DNA of 64,000 nucleotides from contig NZ_FOCT01000001.1 of NCBI RefSeq assembly GCF_900110185.1, positions 186,001 to 250,000 on the forward strand, in the 5' to 3' direction. Source of the stretch: Nitrosospira multiformis. GTDB taxonomy: Bacteria; Pseudomonadota; Gammaproteobacteria; Burkholderiales; Nitrosomonadaceae. A program made the translations under genes and the position numbers. Positions 44,140-52,701 of the stretch are shown here, in pieces. Below the pieces are notes generated by a model. That model was given only the letters and a program-made list of their open reading frames with translations, was not told the origin of the DNA and ran no database searches. Position 1 is the first letter of the stretch; the number at the start of each line of letters is the position of its first letter.

Positions 44140-44823
44140 TTACTCAAGGGCAGCTTTCCCTACAGCAAGAGTCGTCTTCATGAATGCCGAGAATTCCGGA
44201 TTTTCTTTCTCGAACTTTCTTTCGATGTAATCAAGGAAATATTTTTGTCTTATCGGATCGAAACAAACCCTTCCGTTTTCAGCAAGGGAAACAAGGTCTG
44301 CTATTAGCTCTTGTGCTTCTTCAACCACCTCAGGAGCGTAGTGGAAACCGTTTTCATCTTCTCTAAACATGCTGTGAACGATTTCCATGAAACCCTTAAT
44401 TTTCCACGACCCGCTCTTTAGAAAATCACCCGTGGTTTTTGGAGCTTCGTCCAATTCCCTCTTTTTCTCAGCGTACAATTTTTCAATGCGTTTATTCAGG
44501 TCTCTACGGTCTTGTTCTTCTTCGCTATAACGCACCCACACTTCGAATCTGGATTTGCCAGAGCGGAAAATTTTTATGGTGTATTTCTTCCGGACGCTCT
44601 CTGAAACAGCAAGGTAGGGCAATACTTTCATCTCTCCGTCCAGCATGCCAACGCGGACAGAAGTCTTTGGGTTGCCGGGCTTACCTGGAAACCACCCAGG
44701 CTTAATTAAACCAGCGGCCACAAATTCAGCTTCGGATCCTCGGTAAAGTTTACCCCACGAATACTCATCGACCTTGAGACGGTCTAAGGGCGTGCGGATA
44801 GGTGTAGAATTGGCGTTAGCCAT
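44140..44823 (-). CDS. Hypothetical protein of the satellite element
   Basis: A 227-residue protein with a strong AAGGAGG site. The N-half holds a basic segment (WFPGKPGNPKTSVRVGML) and the centre a charged coiled coil (RRDLNKRIEKLYAEKKRELD). The C-half is helical. Its place just downstream of the integrase suggests an early regulatory or replication role. No family recognised. Confidence 0.6.
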   Translation of the reverse strand: MANANSTPIRTPLDRLKVDEYSWGKLYRGSEAEFVAAGLIKPGWFPGKPGNPKTSVRVGMLDGEMKVLPYLAVSESVRKKYTIKIFRSGKSRFEVWVRYSEEEQDRRDLNKRIEKLYAEKKRELDEAPKTTGDFLKSGSWKIKGFMEIVHSMFREDENGFHYAPEVVEEAQELIADLVSLAENGRVCFDPIRQKYFLDYIERKFEKENPEFSAFMKTTLAVGKAALE

Positions 44824-44912
44824 GATGCGTACCTCCTTATCAGGTTGCGTTGTGGTTAGGGGTGTAATAGTGCTCGCAACACTTTACGCCCCGCTTTATT
44901 GCCTGAAGTCCG

Positions 44913-46112
44913 TCAGGTCACGGTGTTTATACCTTCAGTTTTAAGCCTGTCTAAATAATCAGCCCAAGCCTGCATCATCTCCCTGCGTTTGGGTAAATGC
45001 TCAGCGTAGTTATACGCTGCGCTTACTTTATTTCGTTCGGCGTGCGCGAGCTGTCTCTCGATTGCCTCATGCGGCCATCCCTGCTCGTGCAAAATGGTTG
45101 AAGCCATACTCCTGAACCCATGACTGGTCATTTCGTCTTTCTCGTATCCCAGGCGCCTCAGAGCCGCGGTCACGGTGTTTTCGCTCATCGGTCTGGACCA
45201 ACTTCTAACGCTTGGGAAAACATACCTGCCCTGCCCTGTAAGCGGGCGTAGCTCCCCCAATATGGATAGAGCCTGTCTGGGCAAAGGCACAAGATGGACA
45301 GCTTTCATTTTCATCTTAGCGGCCGCTATGCGCCACTCAGCAGCTTCAAAATCAATCTCTGCCCATTCAGCATGCCGAAGCTCTCCCAGGCGCACAAAAA
45401 GCAATGGAGCGAGCTTTAGGGCCTGCTGCGTAATGAAGGATCCGCTATACCCCTCCAGGGCTAGCAAAAGGTGTTTTATCTTCTTCGGGTCGGTAATGCT
45501 TGGATGATGCTTTTCTTTTACGGGGATTAAAGCGCCTTTCAAGACCAGGCTTAGATCTGCTTGCGCTCGGCCAGTGGCTATTGCATACCGGAATATTTGG
45601 CCGCAGGTTTGCATTGCTCGATGTGCCGTCTCGATATTGCCCCGCTTCTCGATCTTCTGAACGGTGCTTAGAAGGCTTCCCGCGGTTACCTCGGCTATTG
45701 GAGTTTTCCCAATGGACGGAAAAATGTCTCGCACAAGCAGGCTCAAAATTCTGGCCGAATTCTTTGGTGACCACTTAACCGATTGCTTTTCGTGCCACTC
45801 CCGCGCCACAGCCTCAAACGTATTAAGCGAAAGCTGCTTGGCTCGTTGCTTCTCCGCTTGCTTTATTGCGCCCGGATCATCACCGTTCGCAATAAGCTTG
45901 CGAGCATTACTGCGTCTGCTCCTTGCATCAGCCAGAGAAACATCAGGATAAACACCTAGCGCCAGCGTCTTACGCTTTCCAAGATAGCGGTAGTCAAAGC
46001 GCCAGTATTTACCCGCGCTATTGACCAGCATGTAGAGCCCCTCACCATCCGTTAACTTGTATGGTTTGTTAGTAGGCTTTGCGTTGCGCACAGCCACGTC
46101 GGTAAGAGGCAT
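44913..46112 (-). CDS. int: P4-type tyrosine integrase
   Basis: A 399-residue site-specific recombinase. N-terminal DUF4102-type arm-binding domain (LTDVAVRNAKPTNKPYKLTD, LGVYPDVSLADAR), SAM-like domain, and the catalytic domain with Arg241 (FVRLGELRHAEW), His331/Arg334 (SHGFRSMAS), His357 and Tyr367. All catalytic residues are present. Its 5' end faces the 3' end of tRNA-Leu 164 bp away, the usual target of this class. It should still be able to act. Confidence 0.93.
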   Translation of the reverse strand: MPLTDVAVRNAKPTNKPYKLTDGEGLYMLVNSAGKYWRFDYRYLGKRKTLALGVYPDVSLADARSRRSNARKLIANGDDPGAIKQAEKQRAKQLSLNTFEAVAREWHEKQSVKWSPKNSARILSLLVRDIFPSIGKTPIAEVTAGSLLSTVQKIEKRGNIETAHRAMQTCGQIFRYAIATGRAQADLSLVLKGALIPVKEKHHPSITDPKKIKHLLLALEGYSGSFITQQALKLAPLLFVRLGELRHAEWAEIDFEAAEWRIAAAKMKMKAVHLVPLPRQALSILGELRPLTGQGRYVFPSVRSWSRPMSENTVTAALRRLGYEKDEMTSHGFRSMASTILHEQGWPHEAIERQLAHAERNKVSAAYNYAEHLPKRREMMQAWADYLDRLKTEGINTVT

Positions 46113-46275
46113 GACGGTATCTGAAACTGACGGTATTTAATATACCGACAAAGATACCGCCAACCTTGACGGTATGTCAAGGTATAAATTGATACGTTAA
46201 GACACTATGTATTAATATAAGTATCGGTATTTATTAGCCTTTTAATATATCTTGATACCGTATGAAATGCTAAGA
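46113..46275. promoter_or_regulatory. Integrase promoter and arm-site region
   Basis: Several copies of ATACCG or its complement CGGTAT occur here, including the dyad GGTAT-TTAAT-ATACC close to the int start. They are likely integrase arm sites or operators. A similar pair (AATACCGTCAAAAATACCGC) is found at 36255-36280. Confidence 0.5.
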
Positions 46276-46364
46276 TGGTGCCCGGAGCCGGAATCGAACC
46301 GGCACGGGCGGTTAAGCCCGAGGGATTTTAAGTCCCTTGTGTCTACCAATTTCACCATCCGGGC
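46276..46364 (-). tRNA. tRNA-Leu (anticodon TAA)
   Basis: Minus strand: acceptor GCCCGGA pairs with TCCGGGC; D-arm GGTGAAATTGGTAGACAC; anticodon stem-loop GGGACTTAAAATCCC with anticodon TAA; a long variable arm (CGGGCTTAACCGCCCG), typical of leucine tRNAs; T-arm GGTTCGATTCC; discriminator A and encoded CCA (46276-46278). It is the likely attachment target of the integrase. Confidence 0.95.
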
Positions 46365-46525
46365 AATTGATTTTATTCAGTTTTTTGCGTCACATTGCGA
46401 CATATTTCCCCATGTTTTGGCAGTAAAGTGGTACAAAAATGGGGCAAAATTTTCTATGCAAAAGTTATATAAGTAATGACTTATTTATCATATCACAACC
46501 TGTAACAGATATACTCTGCAACAGG

Positions 46526-46720
46526 CTAGAGAGATGATACGCACCCCTTCACCGCAGCCCGTAACTTCACCTCGCACGCTGTCCGCTCTTCCAATTCTGC
46601 CTGCAGCTCTCTATCGGTAGATTTGCCCTTCTGCTTAGAGTATACGTTTTCAACTACTTAGTTGATGCCCGCGTCCTTAGAGTGAGCCCCGGTCAAAACA
46701 TGCGCCAACCTGATGGCTCC
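46526..46720 (-). pseudogene. Relic of an unidentified phage-type gene
   Basis: One minus-strand frame reads AIRLAHVLTGAHSKDAGIN, a stop, then VVENVYSKQKGKSTDRELQA and a helical tail. The in-frame stop and absence of a start mark it as decayed. The rest of the 46365-46836 gap shows nothing. Confidence 0.3.
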
Positions 46721-46836
46721 GTCACATATTTACATGTCTGGAGTGATCATTTCTCTGATATGCTGAGCTCGGGTTTCTTCTGTTCCTTTGCTTCTGCTGT
46801 GCTTGCTTTCAAAAATAATACTATATGGAGATGTGA

Positions 46837-48057
46837 GTGAACTCAAAAACCAACCGCGTAGTAATCGCCGCTTTTTCGGCAGTGCTTGCCATGCCTTTAT
46901 TAGGGCAAGCGGAGCTGTTTACGTTTGACCCGAGCGGCACAGGTCATGGAATTGCAAATTTCGAGTATATTGATCTAGCCCCAGGCAACGCGCTAGTACA
47001 GAAAGTGGGAGATACAGAATTCCAGCTCAATCGGTATCAAGCTAACCTTGGATACATGGGGGGGCATGCGGATTCCTCTCCTGGATTCTCCAACGGAACC
47101 GGCGGTAATTTCTTCACGTTTGCGGCGAACTCCACCTCCTTCGCCTTATACGCCGCAACCACTCCTGGTGATAACTCGACTGGCACGGGGTTTATAACCG
47201 GTACTCCAATTTTGCAAGCTCATCTGGCAAGCATCCCCGTGACAATGTTGGCTGTCCTAGATACCACTCCCGTAGGATTGGATCGTTCCGACAATGGAAA
47301 TCAAACGCCCACTCTGGAAACGGTAACGGCAAGGGGAGCCTCATACCACGTGTTAGTAGTTGACTCGGTCAATTCTCTCTATTTTCCTTCAATTTTGCCG
47401 CATGAAGGAATTTTAGCGGAGATGTCTGCTTCGCTAGAAACTCCATTCAACATGTCAGATCCCACAATCACCTGGGCAGGCGCATCAGGATTAATCAATG
47501 GCTCTGGACCAAACATGCTCATTCAAATGGATACAGCTCTATCGCTCGCAGCAGCGCCCGGGGTAAGTCCGGCTACTCCTATTCTCCCAATAGAAAATTT
47601 GGCGAGTGGTTGGCAGTTTGATTTCATGGCACCTGCTGCGCCCGTTTTCGTTGATCCATTAGTAGCAGTGGGTTACGATTATCTCTTGGATTCGGGACCG
47701 AATTTCACATCTGTGCGACTTCCTAGCATGGGAGATGATCAATTTGCCCTCTATTTATGGGATGGGACTAACTGGATGTTTGATGCTACGATCAGTGCTG
47801 GCACTGAACATTTTTTCGGTGGCTCGGGTGTCGATCGATTTCGTATTGCAGACATCGAGCCCAGCGCGGGGTTGGATCCGAACTCCCCTACCGCATTCGT
47901 TACGGAACTCACTTTCGCGGGCACGGGTCCGGTAGGTATGCATATGATCCCCCTCACTCAGGACGTAAGTGTGGTCTCCGAGCCTGGAACCCTCGCAATA
48001 ATCATTGGGGGGCTTGGCATGATGGGCTTTGTGGCGCGTCGTCACACCGCTTGCTAA
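46837..48057 (+). CDS. PEP-CTERM surface protein
   Basis: A 406-residue secreted protein with a signal peptide (FSAVLAMPLLGQA) and a C-terminal sorting tag: SEPGTLAIIIGGLGMMGF then Arg-rich RRHTA. Exosortase cleaves this tag so that the protein reaches the surface or exopolysaccharide matrix. The body is Gly/Asn/Thr-rich and beta-structured, without a known enzyme domain. GTG start with GGAG upstream. No exosortase is in the window. Confidence 0.88.
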   Translation: MNSKTNRVVIAAFSAVLAMPLLGQAELFTFDPSGTGHGIANFEYIDLAPGNALVQKVGDTEFQLNRYQANLGYMGGHADSSPGFSNGTGGNFFTFAANSTSFALYAATTPGDNSTGTGFITGTPILQAHLASIPVTMLAVLDTTPVGLDRSDNGNQTPTLETVTARGASYHVLVVDSVNSLYFPSILPHEGILAEMSASLETPFNMSDPTITWAGASGLINGSGPNMLIQMDTALSLAAAPGVSPATPILPIENLASGWQFDFMAPAAPVFVDPLVAVGYDYLLDSGPNFTSVRLPSMGDDQFALYLWDGTNWMFDATISAGTEHFFGGSGVDRFRIADIEPSAGLDPNSPTAFVTELTFAGTGPVGMHMIPLTQDVSVVSEPGTLAIIIGGLGMMGFVARRHTAC

Positions 48058-48182
48058 ATTGAATCTGTTCAACCAGAGAGCTGAGGATGTTTATTCTCAG
48101 CTCTCTGGTGTTTGGTATCTCGCATACTACTTCCTGTTGCCTGGGCCCCCATCAAGTAAGTACATATTTGAAGTGATCGCGA

Positions 48183-48341
48183 ATGTTCCTCGTCCTCGCC
48201 GCAGCATTCTTCGTCGCTTTCCTTGCGTTCGTCGCCACAGCGCCGACCGAGGCGATTCAGATATTCCTGATGTTCGCTTGGATCGGCATGTTGATTCCGA
48301 GCGTCTACCTGCTTCTCAAGGGGCTGTTCTCACTTCTTTAA
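48183..48341 (+). CDS. Small two-span membrane protein
   Basis: A 52-residue frame (FLVLAAAFFVAFLAFVATAP, then IQIFLMFAWIGMLIPSVYLL) with two hydrophobic spans. The ribosome site is weak, and it overlaps the minus-strand gene at 48316 by 26 bp. It is probably phage-derived. Confidence 0.4.
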   Translation: MFLVLAAAFFVAFLAFVATAPTEAIQIFLMFAWIGMLIPSVYLLLKGLFSLL

Positions 48342-48858
48342 CCCGCTCATTCAATCGTGTCATCAACTCAGTGATTCGATCCTCGATGGCCTTCACCTGT
48401 TCTTTCGAGGAGTCCTTCTCGATCAATTCAGATTTCCGCCGGCGAAGATTCGAGACAGATCGCTCAGTGTAATTCGCGGCCGTGATCAGCCGGTACTCCG
48501 GATTCTCGGTCTTGAATTCATCTACTGGCAGCCGATCCTTGATGCGCCCTTTCAACTCCGCTTCGACCTCGTTGATGCGTTTTAGGTTTGAGTAGAACTT
48601 GTTGCCCTGACTCGACTGGCCTGAAGAATCACCAAAGAATCTGCCGACAAGCGGAATTTTATGCGGCGGCAAATCTTCTCCGCTCCCGATTGAGCTGATC
48701 GTCTGGTTTAGCTTGCTCGCCTCCCGACCCACACCGCCGGTCGCCTGCCCAAACAGATAATCGATCTGATCTGCAGTCGGACTTGCCAACCCCGGAACGT
48801 ATTTATTTCCGCCCGTGATGATATTGATCGCTTCAGCTATCCACTTTGCAGGAAACAA
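48316..48858 (-). pseudogene. C-terminal fragment of a phage large polyvalent protein
   Basis: The 180-residue frame opens at the edge of repeated element C with no good start (coding text extends a few codons into the element). The start AEAINIITGGNKYVPGL and the segment IDYLFGQATGGVGREASK resemble the LPD38-type domain near the end of giant phage polyvalent proteins. The remainder is a charged coiled coil. Truncation coincides with element C. Confidence 0.5.
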
Positions 48859-48868
48859 CCCTTCTCTC

Positions 48869-48997
48869 CATATGTTAAGTATTTAACGGTAGAGCTTTCG
48901 TTGTATTGTTAAGCTATCCATTCGCTTCTCCCTCCAAAACAGGGAAGCGATGGTAGTAAACTCCTCCCGGCCCGGCGTTCGTCGGGCCTTTTTGTTG
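48869..48997 (+). repeat. Repeated structured element, copy C (candidate small RNA)
   Basis: Plus strand: GTTAA-GTAT-TTAAC dyad, GTAGAGCTTTCGTTGTATTG, hairpin TCGCTT-TCCCT/AGGGA-AGCGA, spacer, terminator GGCCCG/CGGGCC with T5. The 5' 40 bases match copy A at about 36 positions. Confidence 0.6.
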
Positions 48998-49191
48998 CTT
49001 CTCTTCCATTTAATCAATAAGCAATATTAAATCTACTTTTATTAACTGATTGACGCTCTGTCACAGAGCTAAGATAGCCATATGTTTGCAGTTACCTCCA
49101 ATCTAGCGTCCCAGGCCCTGAAGTCACTCCCCCTTTTCACCGTTTATGGAGCCGGGGTTTTACTTCCCAATCCTGAAAGTGCGAATGCCAA

Positions 49192-49380
49192 ATGGAAAAT
49201 AATCAACTGATTAATGACGTCTTAAAGCTATGGAATGACGAGCTAGAAGAATCGCAACGGGCTTTGATTGATTTGATAAGAAGCCTAGACCAAGCTACTC
49301 GACAAGAAGTCCTCCAAGTTCTTGAGAGCTCAGTAGGAGCGAAGCCGCATCAAGATTATCGCCGCAAATTGCCTAACTAA
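49192..49380 (+). CDS. Small helical protein between elements C and D
   Basis: A 62-residue acidic helical protein (ENNQLINDVLKLWNDELEES, SLDQATRQEVLQVLESS). No good ribosome site. It ends 10 bp before element D, so element D could serve as its 3' end. No family recognised. Confidence 0.45.
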   Translation: MENNQLINDVLKLWNDELEESQRALIDLIRSLDQATRQEVLQVLESSVGAKPHQDYRRKLPN

Positions 49381-49390
49381 GTTATTCCGG

Positions 49391-49520
49391 GTTGCGTTAG
49401 TTATTTAACGGTAATGTTTTATTCACACGGTTACACTTTTTACTCGTTTCCCCTCCCTCCATTCAGGGAAACGAATTTGAAGCGCTCCCCCTAGCCCGGC
49501 ATAAGCCGGGCTTTTTTGTT
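49391..49520 (+). repeat. Repeated structured element, copy D (candidate small RNA)
   Basis: Plus strand: CGTTAGTTATTTAACG (imperfect dyad), an AT-rich stretch, hairpin TCGTTTCCC/GGGAAACGA (perfect 9 bp), then terminator GCCCGGC-ATAA-GCCGGGC and T6. It is the most diverged copy at the 5' end but has the cleanest hairpin. Confidence 0.6.
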
Positions 49521-50147
49521 GCCCCACCTGCTTCAATAGGTGTTACAACCGAGAAACGCACAATCAGGCAGGTTATAAATGCGTCAAGAAGCTCTACAAT
49601 CGATTATATTCGTGCGCTATTCATGAAAAATAAAAAATACGAATAAACCCATACAGCTTCCTTCCAGAGCTTGAATAGCGAGGATAAAACTCTTCTTTTT
49701 CGCTTATCACCTCTCGTTTCACGCAACCATACTTCCTGTCACCCTTCCCCAGCACTGATCCGGATCAGCAGGCCGAGACCTGCAGCTGTATTACCAGCCA
49801 TCAGAGATGAGTTCTTCCACCCCCTTTCCGCAAGGAGGTGGTAGCAAGGTCGCATTACCTTCGTGGCGAAGGGCGAGTCGAAATCAGCAATTAAAAAGTG
49901 CAACGCAAGGTACCACCAAACACCCAGCTGATTTGATATCTGACATTAGTCGGTTCAAGCACCCAGGATGTTTCTAATGTTCGTCAATATTACCCCGGTT
50001 CGTGTTGCGAAGGATTGATGGCCGTTGACCCAGTAACGGCGTCTCGGCACATTTTATCGCTCAACCGGCAAGACCATTATGCAACACGGGTAGCAAGGTA
50101 CGACAGCCTCAAAACATATCGTTCATTAATCTAAAGGGAGATAAAAA
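49521..50147. other. Gene-free region before the cytochrome gene
   Basis: About 625 bp without a supportable gene. The word CTACAATCGATT at 49597 recurs near elements A/B. The promoter of the cytochrome gene should lie near its right end. Confidence 0.5.
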
Positions 50148-51866
50148 TTGAAAATCAAGTTCCTATCCTGGATTGGAAGCCTCCTATCCACACTAGCCTT
50201 GCTCGTGTCGTCGATTTCTTCGGCAGCCGAACAAATAATCACGGATCAGGGGGCAGAGTGGACAGTTTCAGCCCGAAAGGATTTCTATAGTCGCGATCAG
50301 GGATCTCGTATCATGCCACTTCGCTGGATATCCGCCTTGAAGCAACCAGACGGCCAGCCGTTCATGGCGGAAAGCCTGGACCGATATGGCTACCTCCCCA
50401 ATAAGACCAGAAAACCCGCCGGATTACCCGTGGGATTCACCGTTGCCAGTGGAAGCGAAGGACAGGAAATTGGCATGAACTGCTCCGCTTGTCATACGCG
50501 TCAAATCGAAGTCAACGGTACTGCATACCTGATCGATGGTGGGCCTGGAATTGTCGATTTCCAGAGTTTTCTGGCTGATCTCGATGCCGCGGTGAAAGCC
50601 ATTTTGACGGACAAGCAAGCGTTCACGGATTTTGCACGCGCCGTCCTTGGCCCGTCAGCAACCTCGAAGGACAAGGAAAAGCTGCAGAAAGCGGTGAAAG
50701 CGTGGTATTTACCCTACCACACGTTGATCGAGCGCGCACTTCCGGCAAAACCCTGGGGTCCGGCGCGGCTTGACGCGGTATCGATGATCTTCAACCGACT
50801 GGCCGGCCTCGATATCGGTTCTCCACCCACGTATATGATTCCCGAAAACATCCAACCAGCCGTCGCACCGGTACGCTACCCATTCCTCTGGAATGCGTCG
50901 ATCCAGGATAAGACACAATGGCCCGGTTTCGCCAGCAATGGCAATGATATTCTCGCCCTCTCCCGAAATCTCGGTGAGGTTTATGGCGTATTTGGAGTTT
51001 TCCACCCTAAAAAGGATAAATGGCGTCTACTGGGAGTTGATTACCTGGCCAACAATTCGGCTGAATTTCAGGGTCTGGAGGCATTGGAAGATCTGGTAAA
51101 AAAAATCAGTCCTCCCAAATGGCCATGGAAGATAGATCAGGCACTCGCCGATAAAGGCAAGGAAATCTTTGCCCGCAAGACTGAGCAGGGTGGTTGCGCG
51201 GATTGTCATGGCATTAAACCAGGGCAGACACGGTTTCGGGATCGCAAAACCTGGGCTACGCCCCTCATGGATGTCGGTACGGATTCCAAAGAATATGAAA
51301 TACTTGCACGGACTGTTAAGACAGGTGTACTTGAAGGTGCGAAGATTCCATTTCTCGCCAGCCCGCTCAAACCCGTGGATACGGCCTTCAATGTCCTGGG
51401 AACATCCGTTCTCGGCTCTATCCTCCAGCACTATGTTCCCGTGCTCATGAAAACTGAAGAGGAAGTTGGAGCGAAGAGCACGCAACCTCCCTTCCCCCCA
51501 GAGACAGAGTCTCTTCGAGAGGCTTTCATTGCGCGCCCGGTCGAGGCCAAGCCGTCCTATCCGTATGAATCACGCGTCCTCGAGGGTATCTGGGCTGCTG
51601 CTCCCTATCTTCATAACGGATCAGTTCCGACATTGGCAGAGTTGCTGAAGCCTGCGGCTGAAAGGATCAGCTCGTTCAAGATTGGCCCGGCTTACGATAT
51701 CGTCAATATAGGACTGGCCGCCGAGCAGAATAAATTCGACTACACGTTGGAAACTACGGATTGCAGTGATCGCAATTCCGGAAACAGTCGTTGCGGCCAT
51801 GAATTTGGGACAAAGCTTTCGGCTGAAGAGAAAAAAGCACTGCTGGAATATCTCAAAACACTTTAG
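50148..51866 (+). CDS. Di-haem c-type cytochrome, RoxA-like
   Basis: A 572-residue periplasmic protein: Sec signal (to about residue 27), haem sites C112-S-A-C-H116 and C350-A-D-C-H354, and the C-terminal motif PYLHNGSVPTLAELL. Two haems in one chain plus this motif fit the RoxA/di-haem peroxidase superfamily; RoxA itself is a rubber dioxygenase of about 680 residues. The substrate here is unknown; peroxide or organic oxidation is inferred only. TTG start with GGGAG upstream. Confidence 0.8.
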   Translation: MKIKFLSWIGSLLSTLALLVSSISSAAEQIITDQGAEWTVSARKDFYSRDQGSRIMPLRWISALKQPDGQPFMAESLDRYGYLPNKTRKPAGLPVGFTVASGSEGQEIGMNCSACHTRQIEVNGTAYLIDGGPGIVDFQSFLADLDAAVKAILTDKQAFTDFARAVLGPSATSKDKEKLQKAVKAWYLPYHTLIERALPAKPWGPARLDAVSMIFNRLAGLDIGSPPTYMIPENIQPAVAPVRYPFLWNASIQDKTQWPGFASNGNDILALSRNLGEVYGVFGVFHPKKDKWRLLGVDYLANNSAEFQGLEALEDLVKKISPPKWPWKIDQALADKGKEIFARKTEQGGCADCHGIKPGQTRFRDRKTWATPLMDVGTDSKEYEILARTVKTGVLEGAKIPFLASPLKPVDTAFNVLGTSVLGSILQHYVPVLMKTEEEVGAKSTQPPFPPETESLREAFIARPVEAKPSYPYESRVLEGIWAAAPYLHNGSVPTLAELLKPAAERISSFKIGPAYDIVNIGLAAEQNKFDYTLETTDCSDRNSGNSRCGHEFGTKLSAEEKKALLEYLKTL

Positions 51867-52129
51867 CCACCATATCGCTCATTTCCAAATCCATATCATC
51901 TTCTTCTCTTATATTCCGGGGTTCATCGCACTTCCCTCACCGTGTGACGAACCCTTCTCTTCTGGGCAGCAATCAATTCCTCGAAACCCTAAATCCCTCC
52001 AAACGAAAGTGATAGCGTTTTCATTCAGAGAACATGTACTTAAGTACAATTTATTCTCACCTGACCAAGGCCTAGAATGCAATTATGCAATCCGTAAATT
52101 ATCTCGCGTTCACATCCTTGGAGGAAAAA

Positions 52130-52429
52130 ATGAAACTTGCGATGGCGCTCCTGGCAGGAGGCTTTTTCGCACTCTCATCAGGAGTTCAAGCACAGCATTC
52201 TGTCATCGAACATAAGTACAACGGTTTGCAGGATTTGCAGCGCGCCGGACATGCAACGTACGAACAGAGGCTGCTGGAACAACAGCAGTTGCGAGCGCTG
52301 CAGGAGCAGAACGCGCACTGGCGAAGAGATCACCTCCGTTCGCAGCGGTTACGAGCGGGTAACTCCTGGGGGGGACATAGGTTCCGACTCCGGGCATGGG
52401 CGGCTGCCACCCTTGCGAAGGACTCATAA
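52130..52429 (+). CDS. Secreted Gln/Arg-rich small protein
   Basis: From ATG 52130 (GGAGG upstream) 99 residues: signal peptide (LAMALLAGGFFALSSGVQA), then a Gln- and Arg-rich helix (YEQRLLEQQQLRALQEQNAH). A run of seven G near the end could have shifted the frame, so the last 30 residues are uncertain. Similar in plan to 28210-28503. Confidence 0.6.
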   Translation: MKLAMALLAGGFFALSSGVQAQHSVIEHKYNGLQDLQRAGHATYEQRLLEQQQLRALQEQNAHWRRDHLRSQRLRAGNSWGGHRFRLRAWAAATLAKDS

Positions 52430-52701
52430 TCTCCCTGGCCATCGGTTCAACTCCAGCATAAGCACCACCAGATTGAGGAGTTACAAGAGTCTACTTGTAA
52501 CTCCCTTTTATTTTCTGAATGACAATGAATACCTTCAAGGTTCGCGTATGGAATAATGAGGCATGAGGTAAATCAAGACCATCAAAAGGGCAACAGATAT
52601 CTGCGATGTAGGGTCGGGTAGCGGAGAGAGTTCCGCACTTGAAGATTTACAGCCCATCCTCACTTGTGTCGACGTAAGAAACCTTGAGGTTTTAAACATC
52701 G

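Larger units (their letters stand above)
36184..46278. mobile_element. Cryptic phage satellite-like element in tRNA-Leu
   Basis: All genes from 46112 down to 36341 are on the minus strand, starting with a P4-type integrase next to the tRNA-Leu 3' end. The order is integrase, two unknown genes, AlpA, a RecA-like ATPase, tightly overlapping small genes, a capsid gene, a tail-tip fragment and a retropepsin. Integrase-AlpA-replication-capsid is the order of phage satellites. Terminase, portal and protease are missing and the capsid gene is frameshifted, so it is defective. The left bound is tentative. Confidence 0.7.

Noticed and set aside
46276..46364. Perfect copy of the tRNA-Leu end elsewhere in the window as attL
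   Set aside because: I found only the imperfect match at 36184; no exact repeat of 15 bp or more was seen.
27931..49520. Elements A to D as a CRISPR array
   Set aside because: Copies are 0.5-12 kb apart, in both orientations, without spacers or cas genes.
49820..49870. AAGGAGGTGG-AGCAAGGTCG stretch resembling an rRNA end
   Set aside because: The similarity is limited to a few words; no other rRNA sequence surrounds it.
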